Shown: positions 1 to 11,600 of the stretch, one piece after another
How the letters are laid out: each line of letters opens with the position of its first letter
How positions within the stretch are numbered: position 1 is the first letter of the stretch
Assembly: GCA_038501625.1 (NCBI GenBank)
Contig: JAZAYU010000013.1
Location: 5,642,001 to 5,706,000 of the forward strand
Direction: 5' to 3'
Length of the DNA: 64,000 nucleotides
DNA from: Corbicula japonica
Taxonomy: Eukaryota > Mollusca > Bivalvia > Venerida > Cyrenidae
Translations under genes and position numbers: made by a program
The notes under the pieces: generated by a model
Database searches by the model: none
What the model was told of the DNA's origin: nothing
Seen by the model: only the letters and a program-made list of their open reading frames with translations

Positions 1-79
1 AGATTCTCACGCTGTTTTATAACAATAAAATTTGTTCGTACTCCGGGAGAATAAAAAGTTAAGTAAGTTTTCGCCTAAA

Positions 80-860
80 AATGAGTATAGTGTTTATAAC
101 CTCGGGTCCAGGTTTAGTTTGATTGAGCCTGTTCAATTGCAATAATGGAATGGCATATTACCGTCCACGCCGCCTAGCCCTTGGATGAGCGCAAATCAAT
201 AGAGGGCGTTATTGTTAACAACACTGATTGAATGTAAGGTGAGACGTTTTAAACCTCTGATATTAAAATTAAATGAAAAACGGAATTTTGAAAGCCACCA
301 AAACGCGATAAAAATAAAAAAAATACTGCAGGCTCGGTTGACCTAGCATGTTCATGTCCGACAATTGAAATGCACACTAGTGTCCATGCCGACAAGCCAG
401 GGTCGAGCTTACACAGATGTACATGTATGTATCCTGCACGGCATTGAAGGGCGTGATTGATAACTGCACTAATTGAATGTATGAGGATACATTTGTCATC
501 CGCAACACGGCACAAACAACGCTAATGTAATATTAAAATAGATGAAAAAGGAACTTTGAAAGCCATCGAACCCGCAAAATATCTCAATATTTCAGGCTCG
601 ATTTGAAATGCACATAACAATTCACGCCGCCTAACACTAGAATGAGTAAAACTCATTAATTACACATATGTATTTATCGTGTTTCTCTACGGCTTTAAAT
701 GGCATGATTGATAACAACACATTGAATGTATAGGGAAACATTTACAACCACTAGCAACGAGCCTGTGATATAAAATAGATAAAAAGGGAATGTTAAAGCC
801 ATCGAACACGACGAAAAATCTTTAGGCTCAAACTTGAGACTGTTATAGACAATCAATCAA
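80..860. repeat. degenerate tandem repeat, period about 240-270 bp
   Basis: At least three partial units can be lined up by eye. The block around AGATGAAAAA..GGAA..TTGAAAGCCA recurs near 264, 532 and 768. Each is followed by a CAGGCTCG block, an ACGCCGCCTAGCCC-like block and a GCATTGAAGGGCGTGATTG-like block. A related unit is seen at 58,525-58,740 and again at 63,765-64,000. No protein-coding signal is visible. Function unknown; it may be the terminus of a larger dispersed element. Confidence 0.6.
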
Positions 861-1640
861 AGTAACTTGTCATCGTGTATCTAATTTAGAAAAGGAAGGG
901 CAAATGAAAACTTTACGTTAATGAATAGCCTTTATGACCACCTAGAGAACAAAGGAACTGCCAAATATGTTCTGTTCGATTCAGATGATCGTATTTGCAG
1001 AAAAATGGTATAATTTTAGAGTTCTACTGTGTGTCAAAATTAACTGTCTTTGTGTAAGCTCTGAAAAGTATGCACAAAAATTAGTTAGAAAAAAAAACAA
1101 CGACAATGATCTAACACAATAAAGTTTAATTAAAGTTTAACGTATAGGTTAAATAAAACGCAATAAATATGTTTTAGGATGGATCATTACAACAGAACAA
1201 TGGTATTCTAGAATTCAATTATTTGACAAAATTGACAGTCTTTGTATTGTTCCGAAAGCCATCAACTAATAAAAAGTTATTATGAGAAAAACGAATAAAA
1301 CACGAAGGCGTGAACAGTTTACAGGAAAGGTTAATTCGTAACTACAACAAAGGGTGAAGCCTGCGCTTTTGGCTGGGCGAAGCCTGCGCTTTTGGCTGAA
1401 GCAATCATAGAATGATTAACTAGCGTTGAATTAGAATTTGTTTTATTATGACATAATATGTTAGTTATAATGAATGGTATAAGCCCAGACCAAGCACAAC
1501 CTCGGCAACAGCGACTGCCCGCAAAAGCACGCTTTTTCAAATCTCCAACCCCCAACCCAAAGGTTTGCTAACCTGCGGTAGCTTGAGAAGATATTTTTTG
1601 TGAAATTTAGTTGACTGTTTTATATTTTGGTAAATACGTA
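770..1640. repeat. duplicated-unit segment, paired with 20,768-21,640
   Basis: This block matches 20,768-21,640 in the same order (the GTATTTGCAGAA, AATGGTATTCTAGAATTCAATTATTTG and CACGAAGGCGTGAACAG landmarks). Parts recur at 22,480-22,900 and 45,137-46,030. It is part of the segmental duplication that carries the receptor-like genes. I see no gene in it. Confidence 0.65.
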
Positions 1641-2640
1641 TATAGAAAACAGAAGTGTTTGGGGTATCGACCAATAAACAAACTTTATAGATAAAAACGG
1701 CGGTCCTCTTTATCGTTTATTGTTTGTGGCAACGTCTATTATATACCCTACACAATTAAAAAGTATCCACTTTCCTCTCTTATTTTTTAAAAATTTGAAA
1801 ATGAAAGTAAAAAATCTATGTGTGAACAAATTTGCATTTTTGTTATCATTGCACAGAGTTAAAGTGTTCTTGAAAATCGACAGCCACAACTTAGTTATCT
1901 TTCCATTTGTTACATTTAGGGTTTCAGGAAAAAGTAATTGATGTTTAAAAGTATTCAAATGTTTTTGCATTTATTCAATTAGCTCTACCGCTTGTGATCA
2001 ATAAAATCACAAAACATTAATTAACAACTAGTCCTCGATAAACAACGCTGAAAATTCCAACCATTCCCAATTACCTCCCTTTAAATTGAATATATAGTGT
2101 TTTGTAACCCATTATTAATTGTTATTCGACTAACATTTGCTCAGGTATTGTGGTGGATAATTATGTTCATGAACAATTAAACTTGAGATTTACAAACCCA
2201 AAACCATTCAAAGCGTACCTGATAAAATGAAAATATGTAAATGAGAATATAATCGTAAAAAGTGGATATGTTTAATGTTTGTTCAGTATATTATTTGAAA
2301 TTTATTATTTTTAACCCATTATATCTTCCTCTGCATTTTACGTTTGTGTGGGTGAGGCTGTTTTTTTCTAAGTATTTGTTTATTATCGTGACATGTGTAT
2401 ATATATACAACAATAGAACAAACATACGAAATATGTAACGAAAGTTTACACCCGGTTCTATGGGCCTATACGTCACCAGAATTATTAAATTACAAAACAT
2501 AGTCCGTTTTACAATTGTAGATAAAACAGATATGTGAAATATAAATAAATGTGATAAATTGTGCATCAAACAATTGTACAATGAATATATAAATTTATCT
2601 AATAAGGAATGCTACCTTTATATAAATGAGGCAGACAAAT
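1641..2640. other. no gene seen
   Basis: AT-rich sequence without a supportable coding region. Short overlapping frames on both strands lack similarity, splice context and codon bias, and look like chance. It ends where the 3' side of the minus-strand LINE begins. Confidence 0.5.
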
Positions 2641-3750
2641 TACGTGTTGAATATGGATAAGACAAACTATGAGAATATAACTGATTTCCGTTTGAGGTAA
2701 GCATTTACTAGGTATTTTGCAACTTGTCGTGGATAATTACTAATTATATGTTTCAATTGTTCATCACTAGAAAGCGAAATAAAATGTGTTTCAGTTAGCT
2801 TTGTACCGAATACTGTATTTATAAGATTACAATATAGAGAGCAATTAAATAAAACGTGTCTTTCATTCTTAATTTCCCCTAAGTCACAAAACTGACACAG
2901 TCTCAGTTCAACTGGCATACCATAGTATCGACCTGTTTCAATTTTTAACGGTAAAATGCGCATCGGTACTGAGCTAGCACAGATCGTTCCCTTTTTTTAG
3001 TTCATAAACAAATATGTCTCGCATTTGAAATTGTCTTTGAAAATAATATATGTTCTTAACTTGGGTACTTTTTTAACATCTGTTTTCAATTTATTAGAGT
3101 AAAGTTCTTCAATTCTTGACTTTGCAAATTTCAGATCAACCGTTATTTGACTGTAGTAATAATGTGATAAGTTTAAACGAGACATTATATCTTTAAAGTC
3201 ACTGCACCAGTTATTTCTGCCGTTAGAATCCAAATTGAACACCTTTTAGCTATTCTATTGTCATCAAACGTAACCAGTCTGTTCCAGTAACGGATCACTG
3301 AGAGCCATCTTCGGTCGATACTCGGAAGCCATCCTGTGTCGCCAATCAAAGCTAATGTTCGGGCAAACCTGTGGACACCTAAGAAGTAACGCACTGCTCT
3401 GTTTTGCACATTATCTATTGACTGGTAGTGTTTAACATCCCACACAGACGATCAGTAATCCAGAATGGGTACAACACAATAATAATATAATTTCTCATAA
3501 GATTTAAATCCAAAATCCTTAAAGTTGTGAATTTTTGATATAATCTTTCCTAAGGCGCGCCCTGCGCCTTTAGACAGTGCATCACAATTAAAGGCGAAAC
3601 TACTTTTTGAAAGATCACACCTAAATATTTGTATTTATCAACTGTCTAAAACATTATTTCCAATTGAGAAAGTATGGTCACTTTGCTTTGTACGACACTT
3701 TCTGAAGTGCATACACTTTGACTTGTCAGTGTTGATCAACACTCCAACGT

Positions 3751-4365
3751 TTACATCATGTATGTAGGGTGTCGGTCTCTACGCGCTATGAGAACGATGT
3801 CATCTGCGTATAGAAGCAACGATTGTTTGACATCTCCTACACTTATGCCAAGATTAAGGTCATTGATTTCCTCCACCAGATCATTCACAAAGATTGAAAA
3901 AATCGTCGGCGAGATGTTGTCCCCCTGACGGACCCCCGTTAAGCACTCGAACCAGTCTGTTAATTTATCATTTATCCTTACGCTTGCTGTTGTTTGACTA
4001 TAAATACTCTTAATCGAATTGTACATCTTGCCGTCAACATGATTCAACAGAAGTTTATAGAGCATCATATCTCTATCAATAAAATCGAAGCACTTCCGGA
4101 GATCGATAAACGACGTGAACAATGTATCGTTGTTTCTTATAATACTATTTAAAGAGAATATATGGTCCTCACATGATCTATTGGCACGAAATCCGTTTTG
4201 TTCGTCAGCTAATATGTTTTTTTGTTCCAAATAGGTTGAAAGTCTTTTATTCATGAATACGCTGTACAATTTACTTATACATGACAGAAGACTAATGCCT
4301 CTATAGTTCATGGGTACACGATGATCCGACGTACTGTCTTTAATAATGGGGCAAACACTCAACAA
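3751..4365 (-). pseudogene. LINE reverse transcriptase core fragment
   Basis: A 204-residue open segment. It has the NYRGISLLSCISKLY motif (RT block 2 region), ADEQNGFRANRSCEDHI (block 3), FIDLRKCFDFIDRD (catalytic F-x-D-x2-K-x-FD region, first aspartate), GVRQGDNISPTIFSIFVNDL (block 4) and LLLYADDIVLIA (the YADD pair). All three catalytic aspartates are present, so this part of the enzyme looks intact. It is cut off at its N-terminal side by an insert, and its thumb region continues in other frames to the left. It would have acted as an RNA-templated DNA polymerase for its own element. It is not a host gene. Confidence 0.85.
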
Positions 4366-4958
4366 AAGTTCTAATTGGTCACTTTTTGTCCGTAATTTTT
4401 TATTAGAAAGACATTGAATTCACTCTTTATTTATGATCATATGCCAACATCAATCTTCAACTTAAGTTTTAATTTTATAATAATTGACTTTGGAACAGTT
4501 TGGCAAGAGTTATCCTTAATTTTGCTAAAAATGCATTTATTACATAAAAAGGTCAAGCACACAGAAATTTGCTTTAAATTCCTTGTTTTGATTTAATAGG
4601 ACCCCTTATTAGTAGGAAAAACAGAAAACATGATTAATCAATAGCACATTTGTTGAAATAAAACCCTTTCAAAGTATTACATTTTAAAATTACCTCCCTT
4701 TTAATTAAAGACTGTTCAAATGTTGTCTCTGCGCTGTAAGTAAATGGTATTGGATTTTTTAAAGAAAACAATTAATAAAGATCAAAAAGACATTAGATCA
4801 TTGATTTCAAGACAAAACAGTTCTTTCCACAACCCCTCTTGACGTAGGAAAGAAACGAAATTAGCATACATTGTAAACACATACTGTAACAATGAATGAC
4901 CAATTTGAACTTTTGTTTAGTGTATATTTGCTCTTCTCCATACAGATGGAATAATACT
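4366..4958. mobile_element. about 590-bp insertion splitting the LINE RT domain
   Basis: The LINE protein breaks off at 4,959 (just after a VLQQLFQLVFD stretch) and resumes at 4,365 (SVCPIIKD). The intervening 590 bp do not continue the RT in any frame. The edges carry a possible short direct repeat, CTAATTG, at about 4,371-4,377 and 4,971-4,977. No terminal inverted repeat or coding sequence was found, so the inserted element is unclassified. It could instead be non-homologous filler from a rearrangement. Confidence 0.5.
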
Positions 4959-6269
4959 TCAATCAAATACTAATTGAAAAAGTTGCTGTAGAACTGCTAT
5001 TACCGGGGAATATTTCAATACGCTGCACGGCATCTCGTCGTAGCCACAGGCAGACTTTGATTTTGATTTCATGACAATGTAAGTTATTTCCTCTATAGTG
5101 ATGTTCCGGTTTAACTGTTCATTTGATACAAACAGAGGATCCTGCATATTATTTTCCAGTAACAATTTATGAAGCTTAGCTCTGTTAAAGTGGACTTCAT
5201 AAAAATCTGTAATATCACCTCGATTGTATAAGTTCTCGAAGACTCTTTTCCACCGATCAAAAACTAAATTGTTTTCACGTGAAATGTTCCCATAATCATC
5301 AATAATTTCGATCGGGATCGTTTTGTTTTCTCTTGGGCCTAGTCGTTTAATCTTATTCTAGAATTCGTTTGGATTAGTTGACGTCATATTCTCTAACTCC
5401 ACAGCCTAACATTGTCTATAATGTCGCTCTGTTTATTTCAAAACTCTGTTGAATACGTTACGGGCTGAAATATAATCTCTTCTTCGTGCTTCCGTAATTG
5501 TTCTAGTGGCGCCTGGTTTCAAAAATAATCTTTCTTTCTCGTTCATATCTAGTCACAAATTACTCAGTATGTCATTCCAATAAGGTGCCATTCCTTTAAG
5601 AGATAAACATGAGTTTGTAAGATTGTTCTTTCGACAGTTTCAGATGTTACTTTCAGCGTATACTGATATATCAATGGGCTGAATTTCTTTCTTTCTTGTC
5701 AATAACCATTATACAGTCAGTAGCCAGTTGCAGATTGACTTTGAAAGTTTGTATTTTGAAGAATATAAATTATGCAACAACAAACGAAAAAGACCAAAGA
5801 ACAGAGGACGTCTTTCATTAGAATCAGGTTCATGAAGAACAACATGATAATAAACATAATATTATGTAATAGCTAGTTTGAGGGAAATGGGAGCGTTAAA
5901 GCAATCTATCGATATCGAACGACGTTTTGCAGCAGTTCAACAAAACAGATACAAACATAGCATAAACACCGAGAAGTTATGTACAGTGAAATCAGATTAA
6001 TAACAAGTGCAAATAATAGTTCATCTGGTATTCATGTTAAAATATTCTCAAACAGGTTAACCTGGAAACAGAAATTCAACAGATGATATTAACATTTTTT
6101 TCAAATTTGTATTTTCAATATCTGCAGTTCAAATGGGAAAATTGTATGCATACAGTAATTAAAGAAAAAAAAACGAAAACCAAAAGCAAAGCTAATTATT
6201 GTTTCACATTTTATTTATTTTTTGTTATTAAACCTTATTATTTACACTGAAATGCACCCTGTGCATAGT

Positions 6270-6400
6270 TAAGTGCTCATCGGAGCATAGAGACTAGAGG
6301 TGTTCTCTGTGTCAGGGCATCAATGAGTTGGTCAAAAGTGGTGGTATCCCACCCATTGTCGCCGCCTTCCGATTGCAAATCTGTCATGATTTCAAATATC
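6270..6400. other. block conserved between units A and C, possible short frame on the minus strand
   Basis: The stretch around TCAATGAGTTGGTCAAAAGT is well kept in unit A and at about 46,810-46,930 in unit C. On the minus strand A has a 36-codon frame ending at a stop near 6,278 (MTDLQSEGGDNGWDTTTFDQ...). In C the matching frame stops earlier. In B the block is interrupted by a MITE at about 23,448. There is no recognised domain. It may be a relic exon or part of a repeat. Confidence 0.3.
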
Positions 6401-6439
6401 AGCAAAATAGATAGTTCTTTGAATTAGTCGTTAGTTGCT

Positions 6440-6690
6440 GAAAATGAGTTTTTAAAATGATATTGACGGTACGGCGACAGAGCGGGGCCATGCACCGCAA
6501 TTCCCCGCCAAAAATATAAGGTCTATCGGATAACCCCGATAAAACGTAATTATCACTGCATAACACCTGAAACAGTTTATTTACCGATAACGGTACTGAC
6601 TATATTTACGGGGATACTTTTTTCGGCCGCCACACTGCACAAATAGCGTTATGTGAATTTGAAATTATTTTCCCACTGGGTAGCGTACCT
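6440..6690. repeat. SINE-like element copy (unit A)
   Basis: Contains the family landmarks GGTACGGCGACAG, CGGATAACCCCGATAAAACGTAAT, CACTGCATAACACC, AACGGTACTGACTATATTTACGGGG and CGGCCGCCACACTGCACAAATAGCG. The same order occurs at 23,562-24,085, 46,990-47,540 and, reversed, at 37,318-37,553, where target duplications define its length. Confidence 0.6.
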
Positions 6691-7659
6691 GTTAGTTAAG
6701 TCACAGTTTTAACAGTTTGATACATTGTATGCAGGTTTAACCACTTCAATTGATAATCTTCAAAAAGAACGTTTTGCAGCTAACAGAAACAATCAGAATG
6801 AAGTAACACCACTGTAAAACTCCTTGTTCATGAGGATATATTCAGTGAGTGTCCTGAACGACAAGTATTTCTCTCAATTATTTATAGGTTGTAAAGAGGA
6901 TCGATGTGCAATTGATAGCAGAAACACACGATTTTATACGTACATACACTAAAATATTTTTTACCGGACGAGGTCATGACCGAACAAAATTTCCGGTTTA
7001 AAGGGGTTTCCAGACAAAAGGGGTTTTGACAACTGGACAAGATTCCAGCCTTTTTTTCTAAATGTGGACAATTTGATCTATATTTTGTATACTGATCATT
7101 AAAAATAAATAAGTACATTAATGGTTTCTACACCTTTTAACCAACAAAAGTTAAATGCATTATTACATTACAAGAAAATTATCAGCACACTTTCGGTAGT
7201 CTAGATTCCTGTTCAAATTAAAAATAAAAAAAAACATGTTGTAATATTTTACACAACTGATTTATATTAAGTGAGTGATGAAGGAGTACCTCTTAAAACG
7301 AATACATTAATAATTTACGTAATTTAAACAAAACGCTGTAAAACACGTTCAATAAACCTGTTTGTTGTCAAAGCAATTAAGACCAATCCTGACATTCTCT
7401 AGCCATTCACAAATTCATATTGGTGTGAATAAATAATTTATCTATGAAAACAACACTTATTAACTTCCATTTACACTGCACATGTTTTAATGAAATTCAA
7501 TTTTTCATTCACCATATATTTCCACGTTAACATGAACAATCTTTTATAGACTTTAATCTTGTCCGGTTTAAAGGGGTGTTTTATCATGGAAAAATCATAT
7601 TTGTGTCATAATTCTTAAATGTTTCCTGAAATAATGGGTTTCCGGATTAAGCTTATGGC

Positions 7660-7662
<3 letters not shown>

Positions 7663-7737
<75 letters not shown>
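7663..7737. repeat. (TA)n microsatellite
   Basis: An almost pure TA dinucleotide run of about 70 bp, followed near 7,780 by a short fragment of the Penelope-like tail (GCCTTGGAACGGTCAGTGGC). Confidence 0.95.
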
Positions 7738-7738
<1 letters not shown>

Positions 7739-8370
7739 CAAACGTTTAGGTTATGTGTAGTATATATAGTATATATATATGCCTTGGAACGGTCAGTGGC
7801 AAAACGTTTGCCAAATACTTGAACTTTAATTTAGTTGTAACAAATATCTTCATGTTTTCTCCTCAAAAGTTTGCACGAATGTTGGTACAACAATAGCGAT
7901 CTAAAACATCGAAACAGATACGCAAACATGGAAAATATTGTAATTGCCAAAATATATCCTGAAAATTTATTAAATACATCCGAAAGAGATTTGACAATTA
8001 TCTGATTCTTAACTTTTCATTTCTAAACAAAATTAAAATGAAATATGATTATAATTTTGATATTTTGTGGTGAACACCTTATTGTTGCTACCACATGTAT
8101 ATGCATGAAAATTACCCCTTAAACACATCTTAATATTAAAGCAATCTAGTATAATACTGAAAACATTTGAAAAAAGTATATCAATTTTATGTTTTAATTT
8201 ATGAACACTAGAAAAATAATAGAGGCAATGGTTCGCTTTAAAATAAAGAAAATAAAGCTATCAGAAAATTTTAAATATAATTTGTGCTCTAACATTTTGA
8301 ATCAGGTTTTATGGCTGTGTTTTGACCGTGTTTTCTGGGTGTGGCTAAACCTCATACATGTATGCATTAT

Positions 8371-8376
8371 TTTATT
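8371..8376 (-). terminator. candidate polyadenylation signal of gene A
   Basis: AATAAA on the minus strand, overlapping the last base of the stop codon. The same arrangement is present in copy C at 49,648-49,653. It implies a very short 3' UTR if used. Confidence 0.4.
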
Positions 8377-8621
8377 CAAATAAAAAGAAAAACGATGCAA
8401 TAAAGCAGTAATTCAATCCTATCCATCAACATTTCGTTCAAACTAGCACTGTTTCGAACTCGAATGTAATCGTCCAGGCATACTGCAAATACTTTGTCCA
8501 CAGTCCCACTGGATGATGCTGTATCTTTGACGGCAAACTCGTTGTTTCCAAGGGTAACGTTTGTCGTTGAAATTCTGATTTCTCCAAAACCAATTTCAAC
8601 TCCTTCCTTTGGCAAATGTAC
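8376..8621 (-). CDS. gene A exon 3 (terminal)
   Basis: 81 codons plus stop after the acceptor GCGTTGAAG|GTACAT. The polypyrimidine tract is weak. It carries the pre-membrane VCLDDY motif and a hydrophobic 11-residue end. The TGA stop shares its final A with an AATAAA on the same strand. No strong GT donor conserved in all three copies lies after VCLDDY. Confidence 0.7.
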   Translation of the reverse strand, partial: VHLPKEGVEIGFGEIRISTTNVTLGNNEFAVKDTASSSGTVDKVFAVCLDDYIRVRNSASLNEMLMDRIELLLYCIVFLFI

Positions 8622-11600
8622 CTTCAACGCAAAAAATAAATGTTATATAACATTAGCGAACATGTTACATAATACAAGAGCCCGGTATAACCACGATTAC
8701 TCTTGTCCATAGTAGTTGAAAACAAAGAAAATTTTGTCTTGACAGGACGGAATTATTTATGGCCAGATCAGTTTGAATACAATTATTGGTAAGGTTACAT
8801 AAATTATCCCACTACGGTCTTGAAATGCTAGTTGTTAACATTGACAGATGGCCGAAAAAAGCTAACTATATAAATGCAAATTATGGAAAACTGTAAAACG
8901 AAAGATCACTTTGCTTTATGTAGTAAAATCTTAGCCCACTATTACTGTAGGACTGTAGTATCTTGGTTAAATATTAGTCAACAAAAATGTAAACTGTACA
9001 TGTAAAAGTAATATAGTGGTTTTATAAAATAAAATAAAATTAAATGATTTCAATATCATCGTAAATTCCAACTTAACCTCTGAAGTGCTTTTAGCATTGT
9101 TATGGAAAATGTTTTACTCAAAATAAGAAAACATTTCATTTAATTATTTATTAGTCTTATCTGTCCCACTGAGACCGTATCATAAACTGTGCTCTTCACA
9201 ACAAGCGATGGTTAATAAGTATTTCGTTGTTTATGTAATATATTAAACTTAAATGCAACGATAATTGTTATAGGTCGACCAAGATAAATTGGCTATGTTT
9301 AAAATTATTTATAGAATGTAAAAACGGGTTAAGGCAATATTACGCGTTATAAGTACTATTTTGCCGGTTTATATTATATCGCCTCGATAGCGCAGTGGTT
9401 TGCGCGTCCGGCTGGCATAGGGCCTAAATTCCATTCGCACGGGTTCGATTCATACTGACACACGGCTTTCATGGAAATATTTTATATTTATATTTTCTAA
9501 GTTTTATTGCAGTCATTTCAAAGTAAAGGTTTTATTTTGCTTCAGTTTGTTTAATCGCGGAAATAATTATTATGTAAAAAATAAAACAGGTTAAAATACA
9601 TGTTTCGAACCTACAACCTATAACAACGTTGCTAATATTACATTTCAAAGTATTTTAAATAACTGCGTCTTAGACCACTCGGCTATTGGCCCACGTATTG
9701 GGAGAATTCAGCTTTGTAGTAAACAAGGATTAAATATTTATTCATTGTTTAAATGTAACGTCAATGTAAACAAGCGAATGTGAAAATTGTCAAATTACCG
9801 TTGTCTAATAATAACTAATTTCTGTTTATAACACACTTAATAAAATTAATTCAACTGGCCCATTAATAATTAATAGTTAGCCTCCAACCACCAAATAAAA
9901 TCAAATTTTAGTACATGTAGGTTCAGAATTATATGCTTGTCTAATTAAGTCTGTAGTCAATGACAATAGAAACCTTTTCAGAAAATTTGGAAAAAGGAAC
10001 TCAACTATGACATATATCACGTTCAGCATTTCAATGATATTAAATAACCTTATTACTTTTACATTTCTCCGAAAGTGGTTTACTTTTTACATTTAAACGT
10101 TCATTAGCGGTGAAAGTGGTCATATTATATCAATTCTAAAAGTCGAAAATGACAAAAATACAAAGAATAATTATGGAGTTTGCAGCCACATGTTCAAGAT
10201 TTGCCTTACCTGTGAACAGAAGAATAGTTTTGAAAGTTTGTTTAATGTTGAGCTTGCGAAAATTTTGGGGTAATTTTTAGTAATCATCTCGTACTTTTTC
10301 GGTCTTGCCATTTCCTCTTTCTCGGTAATATTGGTGTATGATACTTTTTGAAGCTTTTGGATTCCGTCTTGTATGTATCCGCTGTATTTATCAAATGAAG
10401 CATTGAATACATACTTTGTAGTGTTAATCACAATTATCCATTGTTGGTCTATACATGGATGCAATTCTGAAACAACTTTTTTCAGATTAGCCCATCTTCT
10501 GTTTCCAAAGAGCTGCACTATAACAGATTTGATATTTTCACCTGTTGTTTCGCTCATTTCATAGTAAACTACTGTCGTATACGGAGGATTAGTAGGGCAA
10601 GGTACCTTCAACCATGATTCTGGGTTACGACGTTCCGAAATATTAAGATACTGTATTGTTTCAACAGTCATGTTATTTTCTTTAGAAGGGATAAGTCGTA
10701 TCTGAACGAGATAATCGTAAACTTGCCACAGGTTGACGTAGTATTTACAGCCCTCTAGTGTTTTTATCATTCCCTCTGGGCACAAAACACGCAGGCAGGT
10801 GCTCTGAAAATAGTAAATGAAACTCAATCAAGATCTGTTGACGCTGAGCATTAGATTGACGCTTAAGTATATTCTGAAGCCGAAGCCTCAGTGAAATAAG
10901 GCTACACGATAAGGTGATATTTTTTAAATGCGTATAAATGATGGTAATTTCTAGCCCTATGTTTATTTATCGTGTTTATTACAATATCGTCACTACATCT
11001 TCGTGTACTTGTTTTCAGTGATATCTGAATGCGTACGCGAAACTCAAATTCAGCAGCACAACGGCTAGCCTTACCGAAAAATTCGTATGTCTGAACAAAT
11101 TTGAATTTTAATTAAAAACACGGAGAAAGTATGAAATATACATCTGTCATGTTGCTAACGAAACAGTTTACATTGACATTAAAATGCTAATTTCTGCTTA
11201 TTTAACTGGTTTTTCAACACCTTCGGTTAAGTTACGCCTTTAGAGAAAGATGAACACCGAGAGATATACTAGTATATGAAGGAGCTTGTTTAAATGACAA
11301 TGAGGCTCTTTTCAGTTGGGGCACGTTATTGGAGATGGGGCCTGGAAAAGTTGAAGTCGATCTTTGGGATGACGTTATAAAACCGAGCAGTCATTTTGTT
11401 TATTATGCATTTCGCTCAAAAATAAACAATTTAGGTAGAAATGTATAACTTAATTTGTACTTAATATAGTTAAAATAAACACATTTTCTTTTAGCGTGTC
11501 TAAATGAAGATTGATGGCTTTTAATCACCGAAAGGACATAGTGGAAATTTGCAAAAAAGCTCTTAATCTGTTTAAAATAATGATATTTTTGTCAAAGAGA

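Larger units (their letters stand above)
2640..5720 (-). mobile_element. degenerate non-LTR retrotransposon (LINE), minus strand
   Basis: Read on the minus strand this holds, in order, an endonuclease-RT linker (about 5,345-5,165), the start of the RT domain (5,165-4,959), the RT core with the YADD motif (4,365-3,751), the post-RT region with the NRAxRYFLGVHRFA and YWNRL motifs (3,445-3,185), and a C-terminal segment with CQFCD and ERHVLFNC zinc-type residues (2,963-2,667). This order is that of CR1/Jockey-type LINE ORF2 proteins, which copy themselves by target-primed reverse transcription. Frameshifts, stops and an insert at 4,366-4,958 make it non-functional. No clear endonuclease domain or 5' end was found, so the copy is probably 5' truncated. 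The family is a tentative call; LINE identity is firm. Confidence 0.85.

Noticed and set aside
1710..1970. Overlapping frames on both strands
   Set aside because: Low-complexity AT-rich sequence, no similarity, no splice or promoter context.
9379..9475. Functional tRNA gene
   Set aside because: A and B boxes are visible, but no acceptor or anticodon stem pairs well. Treated as a tRNA-derived repeat.
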